DNA of 54,226 nucleotides from an uncultured Bacilli bacterium (GCA_934120015.1 CAKOTD010000005.1:1-54226), one strand, 5' to 3'; positions 32,028 to 40,990 are shown, counted from the first letter of the stretch. Notes: generated from the sequence alone by a model not told the origin. Numbers and translations are program-made.

Positions 32028-32783
32028 TTAACTGGAAATAAATCTAACCAATTTTCTACCAGTATTAAACTTACCTAATGACTGCCAATTATATATTAAT
32101 TCATTAACTTTCTTTTGAAGAGACTTTACTAAATGGATATTACCAATTAAATAGTCGTGTAAAAAAATATCATAATCCTTTATTAAAAGTAAAATACAAT
32201 TATTAATACCATAACCTGCCATTTCAGTTGCATTTTTAAATTTAGAAGAATAAAAATCATCTAAATCTACTTTATCAAATAAATCTATTGCCATTTCTTT
32301 TGCACAAAAATCTTTAGCATAACTATTATTAGAATAACTATCTAGCATAAAACAGAAACCTACTCCAAAAAAGTTTTCTCTTTTTGTAATTCGTCCTTTG
32401 TAGACATCAAGTCTTGTTTTATATAACATTTCAGCTAAGTATACAATATTGCTTAGTTTAGAATTTTCATTTACCCAATCTTGAAGAGCTAAATAAAACA
32501 CTAATTGGTGCTGATGAAATTGATCACTATTAGTAATATAACTATTATATATATAATAGAAAATTCTTAAATTTTCTCTAAAAAAACTCAATAGATTAAT
32601 ATTAAACTGGAAATCATTTTTTACACTTTTATCACACATATCATATATAGCTTTATCACCTGTTGTAAAAATAAGCTCCTGCATAAAATCTTTATCACAT
32701 ATGTATTTTTTAACATCATCATCACTCAATTTATTTAAAAGAAAATTTTCTAATATAGTATCATTATATCTTTTTATATACAT
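32028..32783 (-). CDS. Hypothetical protein (251 aa)
   Basis: I do not recognise this protein. Soluble and helical by composition, rich in Tyr, Phe, Asp and Asn, without signal peptide. Notable stretches: FFRENLRIFYYIYNSYI (about 67-83), HQHQLVFYLALQDWVNEN and GFCFMLDSYSNNSYAKDFCAKEMAIDLFDK (quoted as GFCFMLDSYS and FCAKEMAIDLF). Three Cys are scattered and no motif suggests an enzyme. It has its own terminator and a ribosome binding site AGAGGTGATACT. It sits between cwlD and the pseudouridine synthase, with no operon link to either. Confidence 0.7.
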   Translation of the reverse strand: MYIKRYNDTILENFLLNKLSDDDVKKYICDKDFMQELIFTTGDKAIYDMCDKSVKNDFQFNINLLSFFRENLRIFYYIYNSYITNSDQFHQHQLVFYLALQDWVNENSKLSNIVYLAEMLYKTRLDVYKGRITKRENFFGVGFCFMLDSYSNNSYAKDFCAKEMAIDLFDKVDLDDFYSSKFKNATEMAGYGINNCILLLIKDYDIFLHDYLIGNIHLVKSLQKKVNELIYNWQSLGKFNTGRKLVRFISS

Positions 32784-32814
32784 AGTATCACCTCTTGAAG
32801 TAAAGCATATTATA

Positions 32815-32850
32815 TCAAAAATTAGGTAACATGTAAACCATGCTACCTAA
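32815..32850 (-). terminator. Terminator of the pseudouridine synthase operon
   Basis: TTAGGTAGCATG-GTTTA-CATGTTACCTAA followed by TTTTTG. It starts within the stop codon region of the gene ending at 32843. Confidence 0.9.
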
Positions 32851-33493
32851 AAAGTAACCAGGGATAAATAGAAGGTGGATTACTAGAAAAATCTAATAAT
32901 GTTTTTGTGACCGGATGAATAAATTGAATTCTTGTTGCCCAAAGGGCAATTTGATTACCAATATGTGCATTTTTATTATATTTTTGATCACCATATAATG
33001 GATATCCATGATAGGAAAACTGAACACGTATTTGATGGGATCTTCCGGTTTCTAAATTAATTTTTACAAGTGACAAATTATTTGATGAATTTACCTTAAT
33101 ATAACTTAGTTTAGCCTCTTTACCAAGCGGGTTTACACTAACTTTATTATTTTTAGTATCTTTAATTAATTTATCAACAAAGTTACCATTATCACTGATA
33201 TTTCCAACAACTACTGCATGATACTCTTTTTTAAAAGTGTGATTTCTAATTTGTTCACTTAACCTTGATGCTGCTTTTGAAGTTTTAGCAAATACCATTA
33301 CTCCACCAACTGGTCTATCTAATCTATGAACAAGACCTAAATATACATTACCGGGCTTATCATATTTCTTTTTAATATAATTTTTAAGAATAGATAATAA
33401 ATCTAAATCACGAGAATCGTCTTCCTGAACGGGAACATTTACTGGTTTTTCTACAACAAGTAAATGATTATCTTCATATATAATTTTAATCAT
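32843..33493 (-). CDS. RluA-family RNA pseudouridine synthase
   Basis: 216 residues. MIKIIYEDNHLLVVEKPVNVPVQ begins the catalytic domain directly, with no S4 domain. GLVHRLDRPVGGVMVFAKTS contains the catalytic Asp in HRLDR. LETGRSHQIRVQFS and GYPLYGDQKY are further family motifs. It changes uridines in rRNA or tRNA to pseudouridine; the target position cannot be told. ATG 33493 after GGGAAGAA overlaps the end of the methyltransferase gene (ATGATTAA), so the two RNA-modifying genes are coupled. Confidence 0.93.
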   Translation of the reverse strand: MIKIIYEDNHLLVVEKPVNVPVQEDDSRDLDLLSILKNYIKKKYDKPGNVYLGLVHRLDRPVGGVMVFAKTSKAASRLSEQIRNHTFKKEYHAVVVGNISDNGNFVDKLIKDTKNNKVSVNPLGKEAKLSYIKVNSSNNLSLVKINLETGRSHQIRVQFSYHGYPLYGDQKYNKNAHIGNQIALWATRIQFIHPVTKTLLDFSSNPPSIYPWLLFR

Positions 33494-34355
33494 TTTCTTC
33501 CCACAAACCATAAATACCACAAGGTAATATCATATTATCACGAGTTATTGGTAATCCTATTTCTCCAGATTCAACTTTGCCTGAATATCTTTTTAACATT
33601 GTTGTTTTTAAAATATTACTTAAAACTATATCTGAAATACCTGTAGTATAAGAATTTATAAGGAAAAATAATGGTTCATCACTTAATATATTCATACAAG
33701 ATGAAATAAGTGTATAAATATTTTTTTCAAATTTCCATACTTCACCATTTGGACCTCTACCATAAGAAGGAGGATCCATTATAATTGCATCATATTTATT
33801 ACCTCTTCTAAATTCACGTTCAACAAATTTTAAGCAGTCATCTACAATAAATCGAATATGGTTACCATCAAGATTAGATAAATGCATATTTTCTTTTGCC
33901 CATTCCACCATACCTTTAGATGCATCCACATGAACTACTACCTGAGCACCAGCTTTAGAACAAGCCATCGTTGCTCCACCAGTGTACGCAAATAAATTAA
34001 GAACTTTAATTGGTCTTTTGCTATTTTTAATTTTGTTCATCATATAGTCCCAATTAACAGCTTGCTCCGGAAATAAACCAGTATGCTTAAAATCAGTTGG
34101 ACTCACCTTAAATATTAATTCTTTATATTTTACAGTCCAGTAACTAGGCAACTTTTTCTTGAAGTCCCATGAACCTCCACCCTTACTACTTCTATGATAA
34201 AAAGCATCTATATTTTGCCATTTTTCATAATTATCTACATCCCACATTGCTTGAGGATCTGGTCTTCTTAATTTAACACCATTCCAATTTTCTAATTTTT
34301 CACCATTACCAGCATCTATAATTTCATAATCTTTCCAATCATTTGTTATTCTCAT
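33486..34355 (-). CDS. Class I SAM-dependent rRNA methyltransferase (RlmI/RlmK-like)
   Basis: 289 residues. SAM site VLNLFAYTGGATMACSKAGA (about 119-138), acidic loop VVHVDASKGMVEWAKEN, and catalytic MDPPSYGRGPNGEVWKFEKN at about 199-218. This is the Methyltrans_SAM (PF10672) pattern of the RlmI/RlmK group. No PUA domain is present, which makes it shorter than RlmI. The exact base modified is unknown. It overlaps the upstream 136-aa gene by 17 bases and the downstream pseudouridine synthase by eight, an operon of three. Confidence 0.9.
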   Translation of the reverse strand: MRITNDWKDYEIIDAGNGEKLENWNGVKLRRPDPQAMWDVDNYEKWQNIDAFYHRSSKGGGSWDFKKKLPSYWTVKYKELIFKVSPTDFKHTGLFPEQAVNWDYMMNKIKNSKRPIKVLNLFAYTGGATMACSKAGAQVVVHVDASKGMVEWAKENMHLSNLDGNHIRFIVDDCLKFVEREFRRGNKYDAIIMDPPSYGRGPNGEVWKFEKNIYTLISSCMNILSDEPLFFLINSYTTGISDIVLSNILKTTMLKRYSGKVESGEIGLPITRDNMILPCGIYGLWEEND

Positions 34356-34749
34356 AATATATCTTTTCCTTTACCTTAATCTTATTTCTTTGATTGTTTG
34401 CAATCAAATTTCCAATAGAAAGCATTATTTGTCTATCAAAAAGCTTATTATTTAGAATTATATCTGCCATTTCATCATTCATTTCTATATAGAACTTATT
34501 ATCTTCATAACTACCAATTAATTCATCAGCAAGACTAATTATATTATTAAATATTTTATAATCATTTTGTTTAATAAATAATAATTCTAATGTATCATAG
34601 TCCTGCATAATACCATTATTACTAATATATTCTCTAATACAAGGCATTAATTCAAATAATGATTCATCAATATAAAGTTCATGACAATCGTTTTTAAATA
34701 AAGATGCAAGCAACACATATACAAATTGTAATTGTCTATTATCAACCAT
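34339..34749 (-). CDS. Hypothetical protein (136 aa), first gene of the RNA-modification operon
   Basis: Unrecognised, soluble and helical, acidic with a basic C-terminus (NNQRNKIKVKEKIYYENNK). Residues 1-20 (MVDNRQLQFVYVLLASLFKN) could be an amphipathic helix. GGAGGTATAAT precedes the ATG. The overlap with the methyltransferase gene suggests joint expression, but no function can be read from the sequence. Confidence 0.72.
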   Translation of the reverse strand: MVDNRQLQFVYVLLASLFKNDCHELYIDESLFELMPCIREYISNNGIMQDYDTLELLFIKQNDYKIFNNIISLADELIGSYEDNKFYIEMNDEMADIILNNKLFDRQIMLSIGNLIANNQRNKIKVKEKIYYENNK

Positions 34750-34789
34750 ATTATACCTCCAATATAAGTATTATAACATTATTTGAAAA

Positions 34790-34813
34790 GAAAAAAAACA
34801 AGAAAAACTCTTG
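34790..34813 (-). terminator. Terminator of rplM-rpsI
   Basis: CAAGA-GTTTT-TCTTG followed by TTTTTTTT on the minus strand. Confidence 0.85.
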
Positions 34814-34824
34814 CTTTTTGAAAA

Positions 34825-35241
34825 TTATCTTTTTGAAAATTGTGGTGCTCTACGAGCAGCTTTAAGACCTGGTTTTTTACGTTCTTTGCTACGAGGATCT
34901 CTTGTAACAAATCCAGCAACTTTTAATTTTTTACGGAAATTATCTTCACTTTCAGCATTAGGAGCATCATATTCTAATAAAGCTCTTGTAATACCTAAAC
35001 GAACAGCTCCAGCTTGACCACTGAATCCACCACCTGAAACTTTTACATCAATATCAAAAGTTTCTTCAGTAGAAGTAGCAACTAAAGGTTGTTTTAAATC
35101 CATTACATTAGTTTCATAAGGGAAATATTCTCTTACATCAACTCCATTAATAGTAATTTTTCCTTTTCCTGGAACCATTTTAACTTGTGCAACAGAAGAT
35201 TTTCTACGTCCTGTTCCAATAAAAATTCTCTTATTAGCCAT
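34825..35241 (-). CDS. rpsI: 30S ribosomal protein S9
   Basis: 138 residues. IGTGRRKSSVAQVKMVPGKG is the S9 N-terminus, and RKKPGLKAARRAPQFSKR the C-terminal tail that reaches the decoding centre and ends, as always, in KR. GGGTTTAA just before ATG and a ten-base gap after rplM mark a standard rplM-rpsI operon. Confidence 0.98.
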   Translation of the reverse strand: MANKRIFIGTGRRKSSVAQVKMVPGKGKITINGVDVREYFPYETNVMDLKQPLVATSTEETFDIDVKVSGGGFSGQAGAVRLGITRALLEYDAPNAESEDNFRKKLKVAGFVTRDPRSKERKKPGLKAARRAPQFSKR

Positions 35242-35251
35242 TTAAACCCTC

Positions 35252-35686
35252 CTAATTTAATTTCATTTCAACTGGTTTTTGTGCAGCATGTGAATGATCT
35301 GCACCAGCATAAACAAATAACTTTCTATACATTTGACGACCTAAACGTCCTTTTGGAAGCATTCCTTTAATAGCTCTTTCCATCATTTCAACTGGATAAT
35401 TTTCTTTCATAGTGCGTGCACTTCTTTCACGCAATCCACCTGGATAACCACTATGGTTGTAATACATTTTGTCATCTAGCTTATTACCAGTTAAAACAAC
35501 TTTTGAAGCATTAGTAACAATAACAAAATCTCCACAATCAACATGAGGTGTATATGTTGGTTTATGTTTTCCGCGTAAAACATGAGCTACTTTAGCAGCA
35601 ACACGTCCTAAGGCCATACCTTCAGCATCAATAACATACCAATCACGCTTAATTTCTTGTTTTTTTTGCATAAATGTGTTTTTCAT
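35252..35686 (-). CDS. rplM: 50S ribosomal protein L13
   Basis: 144 residues. DWYVIDAEGMALGRVAAKVA, GDFVIVTNASKVVLTGNK and the conserved GYPGGL and MLPKGRLGRQMYRKL motifs. Start taken as ATG 35686 (MKNTFMQKK), seven bases after AAAGGGA; upstream in-frame ATGs at 35692 and 35725 lie too close to, or above, that site. The mRNA leader carries a pseudoknot-like element probably bound by L13 itself. Confidence 0.97.
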   Translation of the reverse strand: MKNTFMQKKQEIKRDWYVIDAEGMALGRVAAKVAHVLRGKHKPTYTPHVDCGDFVIVTNASKVVLTGNKLDDKMYYNHSGYPGGLRERSARTMKENYPVEMMERAIKGMLPKGRLGRQMYRKLFVYAGADHSHAAQKPVEMKLN

Positions 35687-35708
35687 AAACATTCCCTTTC
35701 TAATAATT

Positions 35709-35742
35709 AATGTAAAGTGTCCCAAGCTTTACATTCATGGGA
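35709..35742 (-). promoter_or_regulatory. L13-type mRNA leader (putative autoregulatory element)
   Basis: On the minus strand AATGTAAAG-CTTGGGACA-CTTTACATT forms a 9-bp hairpin. TCCCA just before it can pair with TGGGA in the loop, giving a pseudoknot. It lies between the promoter and rplM, as the known Firmicutes L13 leader does. Confidence 0.65.
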
Positions 35743-35762
35743 TATAAAATGTACCAACTAAA

Positions 35763-35791
35763 ATTCTACTAAAAAAATACATAAAAGTCAA
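35763..35791 (-). promoter_or_regulatory. Promoter of rplM-rpsI
   Basis: TTGACT and TAGAAT with a 17-base spacer on the minus strand, about 20 bases before the L13 leader element. Confidence 0.75.
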
Positions 35792-35849
35792 CACAAATAA
35801 GTCCTTATAGTGCAATTTTATGTATTATTTAACAAAAAATACGCATAAA

Positions 35850-36194
35850 TTAATTATTTTCTTCATTATTATTTAGTTTTATTAAATCAGTAAATATTTT
35901 TCTAACCTTTTCTGGATTTTTTAAATTTCTAAGTTCAATTAACTTATTACTATTAGTTTTTAAATAAATTGTTCCAACTTTAAGCATTCTCTGGAACAGG
36001 CTTTCTATTAACTGAGGATCATATAAGTCACTCAATTTAAAAGTATGCGTTTTTCTTTTAAAAAAGCCTTGTTTTATAATAAGCTCATCACCAATAACTT
36101 CATATAATGTTGAATTTAAACCAACTAAAGATAAAATTCTATCCCCAATTCCCAAAGGATGTCCTTCCCATCTTACTCTATTATCACTAGTCAT
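35850..36194 (-). CDS. Bacterial PH-domain protein (YdbS/YdbT-like, soluble)
   Basis: 114 residues. The strand pattern LYEVIGDELIIKQGFFKRKTHTFKLSDL, QRMLKVGTIYLKTN and a final helix NPEKVRKIFTDLI match the bPH_2 domain; quoted parts are YEVIGDELIIKQGFF and VGTIYLKTNSNKLIELRNL. Relatives usually carry membrane spans before the domain; none is seen here. Its role is unknown. Start at ATG 36194 after GGAGTGGATAAT. A second PH-like protein lies at 38047-38484. Confidence 0.75.
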   Translation of the reverse strand: MTSDNRVRWEGHPLGIGDRILSLVGLNSTLYEVIGDELIIKQGFFKRKTHTFKLSDLYDPQLIESLFQRMLKVGTIYLKTNSNKLIELRNLKNPEKVRKIFTDLIKLNNNEENN

Positions 36195-36306
36195 ATTATC
36201 CACTCCATAAAAAGTATATCATGTATGTAAAATTATGTCTATGAATAAATTTCTTATTTATTTACAAAATATTAATGTGTTACAATTATTATAATGAGGT
36301 GAATAT

Positions 36307-36813
36307 ATGAGTTTATTTTTACTATGCATTAAAATATTCTTTGCAAGAATTTTAGATGTATCCCTTGGTACTCTTAGAACCATAATTACAGTAAAAGGAA
36401 AAAACTTTTATGCTGCAATGATAGGATTTATTGAAATATGTATATGGTTTACCATAGTAAGAGAAGCACTAAATACAGATGAAACAAGTATATTTGTCAT
36501 GTTGTCATATGCAGCAGGATATTCTACAGGAACATTTTTTGGCGGAATTATTTCTAACAAAGTAATCAAAGGTACATTTAGTGTTCAAGTAATAACAAAT
36601 AAAAAAGAACTTGCCGACATAATTAGAAAAGCAGGGTATGCTGTTTCTATGATGAATATTAAAGGTCAAGAAGAAACTGACAAGTATATGCTATATATTG
36701 AAATAAATAATAAAAGTTATAGTGATTTAAGAGATTTAATAAAAGAAAATGACAACAAAGCATTTATTGTTGTCAATGAAACAAAATTTGTTCAAAATGG
36801 ATTTATTAAATAA
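36307..36813 (+). CDS. UPF0316 (DUF2179/DUF5698) membrane protein
   Basis: 168 residues. Three membrane segments (about 4-24, 34-52, 61-82), with RILDVSLGTLRTIITVKG and the AAGYSTGTFFGG turn typical of UPF0316/YebE, then a C-terminal cytoplasmic DUF2179 domain (TNKKELADIIRKAGYAVSMM). Function of the family is unknown; DUF2179 may bind a nucleotide. GAGGTGAATAT precedes ATG. The stop abuts that of the convergent gene at 36814 without a terminator between. Confidence 0.9.
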   Translation: MSLFLLCIKIFFARILDVSLGTLRTIITVKGKNFYAAMIGFIEICIWFTIVREALNTDETSIFVMLSYAAGYSTGTFFGGIISNKVIKGTFSVQVITNKKELADIIRKAGYAVSMMNIKGQEETDKYMLYIEINNKSYSDLRDLIKENDNKAFIVVNETKFVQNGFIK

Positions 36814-38034
36814 TTAATTAGCATGAAACAAAATATTTTCATTAAATAATAATTCATTACTTTGAATTATTTTTTTTAATCCACTAAATTCGTTATATAG
36901 CCATATTATATCATCATTTTGAAAATATACATTACCATCTTTATATATAATCTTATTATAATTATTCGTATAAAATAAATATAATCTAATATTTGGCGTT
37001 ATTAAATTACTCTTATATACATTATATCTATCATTATATTTGACATATTTATATAAATAATTATTTTGTTTATCTATTATAATATTATCATTTACATAAG
37101 TAGTATTATTTTTAAAATCAAAACCTTCATTATTTTCAAGTACATTATTAAATGAAGTATCACTCCAAACACCATTCTTGTAAACTCTAACACCCTTATT
37201 CAAGCTACCAATTTCTGTAATACTCATACTTTTACAATCAATCTTATATTGTTTTTTATTTTCTGTATCTAATAGATATATATAATCACCATCTATACCT
37301 TGTATATATGAATCAAATGAAATTTTAAAATTAAAACTTAATTCATTAACAGAATTATTAGATAAGTTAACAACAAAAAACTTATTGAATTCATAAACAT
37401 CATTATAGTTAGCAACTATATAATAATTATCAGTGTAAGCATGTATTTCTTTGTTATAAATATCCTTTTTAAAAATATTTACTTCTTTTACTGATTTATT
37501 AATATTAATTATTCCCTTATATGTTTCAACGGAAAATTTGTTCTTACCTATATTATCTACATAAATATCAAATAAGTTAATAGTATTATAGTTATCATTA
37601 TTATCTAGAAATTTACTATTGTCATAACCATCATATAATTGCTCTATTTTATTATCTTTTTTAGAAATATTGTGATAATAAACTTGAAAATCAGAATTAT
37701 AGTCTTGACAAGTTATATCAAAAATTAGTTCTGAATTTTTAAATATTGGCAGGATACATTCCATATTATCATCTTTATAATATTTGATATCTTTAACTAT
37801 CTTTTTACCAAAATATTTATTTCCAAACTGATATGAATAAACTATATCATTATGAGTAATTGTTAAAAAATAATTCTTTTTAACAGCTATATTATATTGT
37901 TCACTTATAACAAATTTCTCATCATCAGAAAATATATTATAATCAGCACTATATTTTTTTGAAAAATTAAATATTAGGTTCAAAACCATATACAAAATAA
38001 ACAATGTAAAAAGTAAAGCAAACTTCTTCTTCAT
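36814..38034 (-). CDS. Membrane-anchored Asn/Tyr-rich protein (406 aa)
   Basis: An N-terminal signal/anchor (MKKKFALLFTLFILYMVLNL, span about 4-22) followed by a long outward-facing region rich in Asn, Tyr, Asp and Lys with many short strands (YYIVANYNDVYEFNKFFVV, YIYLLDTENKKQYKIDCKS). The repeated strand pattern suggests a beta-propeller of the DUF5050 type, but I cannot identify a family. GGAGGAATT precedes ATG. It follows the PH-like gene by 12 bases, in one unit with the thioredoxin gene. Confidence 0.75.
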   Translation of the reverse strand: MKKKFALLFTLFILYMVLNLIFNFSKKYSADYNIFSDDEKFVISEQYNIAVKKNYFLTITHNDIVYSYQFGNKYFGKKIVKDIKYYKDDNMECILPIFKNSELIFDITCQDYNSDFQVYYHNISKKDNKIEQLYDGYDNSKFLDNNDNYNTINLFDIYVDNIGKNKFSVETYKGIININKSVKEVNIFKKDIYNKEIHAYTDNYYIVANYNDVYEFNKFFVVNLSNNSVNELSFNFKISFDSYIQGIDGDYIYLLDTENKKQYKIDCKSMSITEIGSLNKGVRVYKNGVWSDTSFNNVLENNEGFDFKNNTTYVNDNIIIDKQNNYLYKYVKYNDRYNVYKSNLITPNIRLYLFYTNNYNKIIYKDGNVYFQNDDIIWLYNEFSGLKKIIQSNELLFNENILFHAN

Positions 38035-38046
38035 AATTCCTCCAGA

Positions 38047-38484
38047 TTATTTATTAGAATTTAACCCATACTTTTTCTTTTCTTCCATCATATATTCCGT
38101 AATATTTGTTTCAATTTCATCACTTGCTTGTTTTTGAATTTTTGACATAACAACAAACTCTTTAGCAGTATCTATATATATTTTAGTCCAAAATATTCCT
38201 GTTCTTACTTTCAAATCATTAAACAAATCTGGAGTAATTGCAGTAAACATATACCCAAATAATAATCTTTTTTGAGCCAAAAGAATTCTTCTATCAGTTA
38301 GTGCAACTACATAAGTAGATATTATATCAAATGGTATATCATTTTTTTGACCAACAAAAACATAGTTTACTACTTCACCTGGATTTAGATGTTTTTCTAT
38401 TATTTTACAATGTGATTTCAATCTCCAACCAATAGTTAATGGGTATTTTTTCTTAAATTCTTTCAATTTTTTATATACTTCCAT
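38047..38484 (-). CDS. PH-like domain protein (145 aa)
   Basis: MEVYKKLKEFKKKYPLTIGW begins a basic helix; the core ISTYVVALTDRRILLAQKRLLFG is typical of bacterial PH (bPH) domains (LTDRRI/LTNRRL motif), and the C-terminal helix is charged (QASDEIETNITEYMMEEKKK). No membrane span. Start at ATG 38484, after AAAGGAGGAACT; an earlier ATG would overlap the thioredoxin stop. Function unknown. Confidence 0.8.
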   Translation of the reverse strand: MEVYKKLKEFKKKYPLTIGWRLKSHCKIIEKHLNPGEVVNYVFVGQKNDIPFDIISTYVVALTDRRILLAQKRLLFGYMFTAITPDLFNDLKVRTGIFWTKIYIDTAKEFVVMSKIQKQASDEIETNITEYMMEEKKKYGLNSNK

Positions 38485-38494
38485 AGTTCCTCCT

Positions 38495-39382
38495 TTAATC
38501 AATTATATTTGATTCCTTTAAAAATTCTCTCAAAACTTCTTTTTCTACATAACCAGGTTGTCTACTAATAACTGTATTATTATTAACAACTGCCAAATAA
38601 GGTGTACCAAAAGTAGCATAATCAATATTTAGTTTAATCAAGATTGCTTGTAACTCTGCCGATGATATTTCATCTGTATTAATATAATAATAATCAAAGC
38701 CATATTCATTTTTTAATTCATCTAAAATTGGAACAAGTTTCTGACAATAACCACAGGTAGGTCTACCTATATATATAAGTCTATTATATCCTGTTTTAAA
38801 AACCTCATTAAAGGCAGCAACAACCTTATTGTTATCTCCAGCAATATAAGGATTAGATACTGATTTAGATATTAAACCATAATTTTGCAAAATATTAAAT
38901 ACATTACTTTCTTCTGTATAACCAATTTGGATTCCTATTACTTGACGATTTTTTAAAATAATCAAGTAAGGAACATCAAAAATGTCGGTTTGAATATTTA
39001 AAAGACTAATAACTCTACTAAAATCTGCTTCTTTTAACAAATTGATATTAACATAATTATAATCAAAGTTATATAGGTCTTTAAACAAAAGACTAATAAT
39101 TTTATTAAATTCTGTATCTTTTAATACATCAACATTAACATAAGTATAATCAAAATTATATTGGTCTTTAAAATGTTCTATAATCTTAACAAATTCTTTT
39201 GAATAATAATAATTACTACCACCTATATATATAACTTTAGTATCTGAGCTATTATATGCACTTCGTACATCTTTCCATATCCTATTAGATTCGTTTTTTG
39301 AAATAATCGTACCGAAAACTATTGATACTACAAATAAAACAACAATTGCAAGTAAAACTAAAAGTTTATTTTTTTCATTCAC
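38495..39382 (-). CDS. Membrane-anchored tandem thioredoxin-fold protein
   Basis: 295 residues. A membrane anchor at about 8-27, then two thioredoxin-like domains. The C-terminal one has the active site PTCGYCQ (about 208-214) and the cis-Pro loop FGTPYL. The N-terminal one has GGSNYYYSKE in place of CxxC, and keeps FDVPYL, so it is redox-inactive. Between them a stretch of about 29 residues is duplicated (YNFDYTYVNVDVLKDTEFNK and YNFDYNYVNINLLKEADFSR). The protein probably faces outward and acts on disulfides. The ribosome binding site is weak. A -10 TATAAT lies about 40 bases upstream, right after the spoIID terminator. Confidence 0.85.
   Translation of the reverse strand: MNEKNKLLVLLAIVVLFVVSIVFGTIISKNESNRIWKDVRSAYNSSDTKVIYIGGSNYYYSKEFVKIIEHFKDQYNFDYTYVNVDVLKDTEFNKIISLLFKDLYNFDYNYVNINLLKEADFSRVISLLNIQTDIFDVPYLIILKNRQVIGIQIGYTEESNVFNILQNYGLISKSVSNPYIAGDNNKVVAAFNEVFKTGYNRLIYIGRPTCGYCQKLVPILDELKNEYGFDYYYINTDEISSAELQAILIKLNIDYATFGTPYLAVVNNNTVISRQPGYVEKEVLREFLKESNIID
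39001..39174. repeat. 87-bp tandem duplication in the thioredoxin gene
   Basis: Two 87-bp units (39001-39087 and 39088-39174) differ at about 15 positions. The unit is exactly 29 codons, so the frame is kept. It lengthens one domain by an extra strand-helix segment. Confidence 0.85.
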
Positions 39383-39416
39383 TATATCCCAACTTTCCTT
39401 AACAAGATTATATCAC

Positions 39417-39450
39417 AAAAAAAAAGAAAACACTATATAAAAGAGTTTTC
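39417..39450 (-). terminator. Terminator-like hairpin upstream of the thioredoxin gene
   Basis: GAAAAC-TCTTTTATATA-GTGTTTTC with a 6-bp core (GAAAAC/GTTTTC) followed by nine T. It probably ends the spoIID transcript about 150 bases past its stop. The remainder of 39451-39602 is AT-rich with nothing recognised. Confidence 0.6.
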
Positions 39451-39602
39451 AGTATTAATAACAGTTTAATCAATAGATGTACATATATTTAACACCAATT
39501 TTACATTATACTAAACCATCACAAATATTTTGTATTTTATTAAATTATTAACGCATTGATAATTATATAGGTAATGGTAACATTATTTAAAAATATGATT
39601 AT

Positions 39603-40940
39603 TTAATAGATTTGTACACCAACATAATAATGGTTTAAAATATCTCTGAAATTATAACCTTCTTCAGCCATTCCCTTAGCACCATACTGACTCATACCAA
39701 CTCCATGGCCATATCCTTTTGTAGTTATTGAAACTACACCATTATCCTTTATAATTTCAAAATCAGTAGATCTTAAACCTAACAAATTTCTAAGTTCTAT
39801 ACCTGTATATATTTTATCACCAAGCTCAATCTTTTCTACACGACCACTTTCATTTCTTTCTATAATTTCTATATTATCCAGATTCCCTAAACCAAGCAAA
39901 TTAATTATATCTGCTTCGTTTTTAGTTATAGTCTTCATATATGATGATGCATTTTGATCCCAATAACTTGAAACACTTTTAAGGTATGGAACGTTATTTC
40001 CCCAGACATTTAGTGCATCTTCAGTATACCCATTACTTGTTGAATGATATACAGCATCAATGTAAGTACCATTATAATAAATGGCAAGATTATTTGTAGA
40101 TGTTACTGCATCTTTAATTTTGTTATAATATAGGTTATAGCTACTACCCCACAATTGCTTCATCTGATTTTCATCTTTATAAACTTGAGTACTAGTTGAA
40201 TCTGTTAAAGTTTTACCATGATTTATAGAATTAAGTGCATAAGTTCTAGCCACTACGGATTGTGCTTTAAGTGCCTCTATAGGAAATGATGCAGGCATTT
40301 CACCAGCAACTACTCCAATAAGATAGTCCGTCATTGATAATTCTAATACACTTCCATTTGTTCTATATATAGTTACCATCTGTTCGACATTTTCCTGCTT
40401 ATCTTCTAGAGTTTCATCTATGTCTAAATCATCATGTATAGGTTCCTGTTTATCTACTATTTCATCCTTTACATTATCCTTCTTAATATTATCTGCATCA
40501 TTATTATCATTATTTTTACTAACATTACTATTAGTAGAATTTTCCGTATGAGTTATATTTTCAACATCATTATTATTAATATCATTTTCAGAATTATTCT
40601 TATTAATATCACTTATATTATCATTTTCAATACTCTTTTGATTTAAATTAGCAAAATCTTCATATCTATCAGTAACAATTATAGAATTAACATAATCAAT
40701 ATCTAAATTATCTTTCATAGTTTTAATAGGACTATTTAGCATAATAGTACCTATCAAAATTCCTCCAACCATAAGTAATATTTTCTGACCTTTATATTTA
40801 ATTTTAGAAACACTTTTTTTAATTTCTTCTTTTAAATTAGCAAAACCATTTACTATGTTACCAAATTCATAATCAAAATTTAAATGTATTATTAAGACAT
40901 CTTGATTATCAATTCTTTTAAATTCACATCTTTCTATCAT
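39603..40940 (-). CDS. SpoIID/LytB-domain protein
   Basis: 445 residues. A cytoplasmic N-terminus (about 1-52), one span (about 53-70), an Asn/Asp-rich linker to 170, then the SpoIID domain: LSMTDYLIGVVAGEMPASFP with the catalytic Glu in AGEMP, EALKAQSVVARTYAL, TSTQVYKDE, STSNGYTEDALNVWG and the signature GHGVGMSQYGAKGMAEEGY. SpoIID is the lytic transglycosylase acting with SpoIIP and SpoIIM in engulfment. The long N-terminus and linker differ from B. subtilis SpoIID (about 340 aa), so it may be a SpoIID paralogue such as LytB-like. Its start follows the hairpin that ends proS. Confidence 0.88.
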   Translation of the reverse strand: MIERCEFKRIDNQDVLIIHLNFDYEFGNIVNGFANLKEEIKKSVSKIKYKGQKILLMVGGILIGTIMLNSPIKTMKDNLDIDYVNSIIVTDRYEDFANLNQKSIENDNISDINKNNSENDINNNDVENITHTENSTNSNVSKNNDNNDADNIKKDNVKDEIVDKQEPIHDDLDIDETLEDKQENVEQMVTIYRTNGSVLELSMTDYLIGVVAGEMPASFPIEALKAQSVVARTYALNSINHGKTLTDSTSTQVYKDENQMKQLWGSSYNLYYNKIKDAVTSTNNLAIYYNGTYIDAVYHSTSNGYTEDALNVWGNNVPYLKSVSSYWDQNASSYMKTITKNEADIINLLGLGNLDNIEIIERNESGRVEKIELGDKIYTGIELRNLLGLRSTDFEIIKDNGVVSITTKGYGHGVGMSQYGAKGMAEEGYNFRDILNHYYVGVQIY

Positions 40941-40971
40941 TAAAAATCACCATTTTTAATATGGTGATTTT
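40941..40971 (-). terminator. proS terminator that includes the ribosome binding site of spoIID
   Basis: AAAATCACCAT-ATTAAAA-ATGGTGATTTT, an 11-bp perfect stem followed by T and A-ATG. The ATG of the SpoIID gene is two bases past the T run. Its only plausible Shine-Dalgarno, GGTGA, lies in the 3' arm. Confidence 0.75.
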
Positions 40972-40990
40972 CTCTATATTTATTACAATT

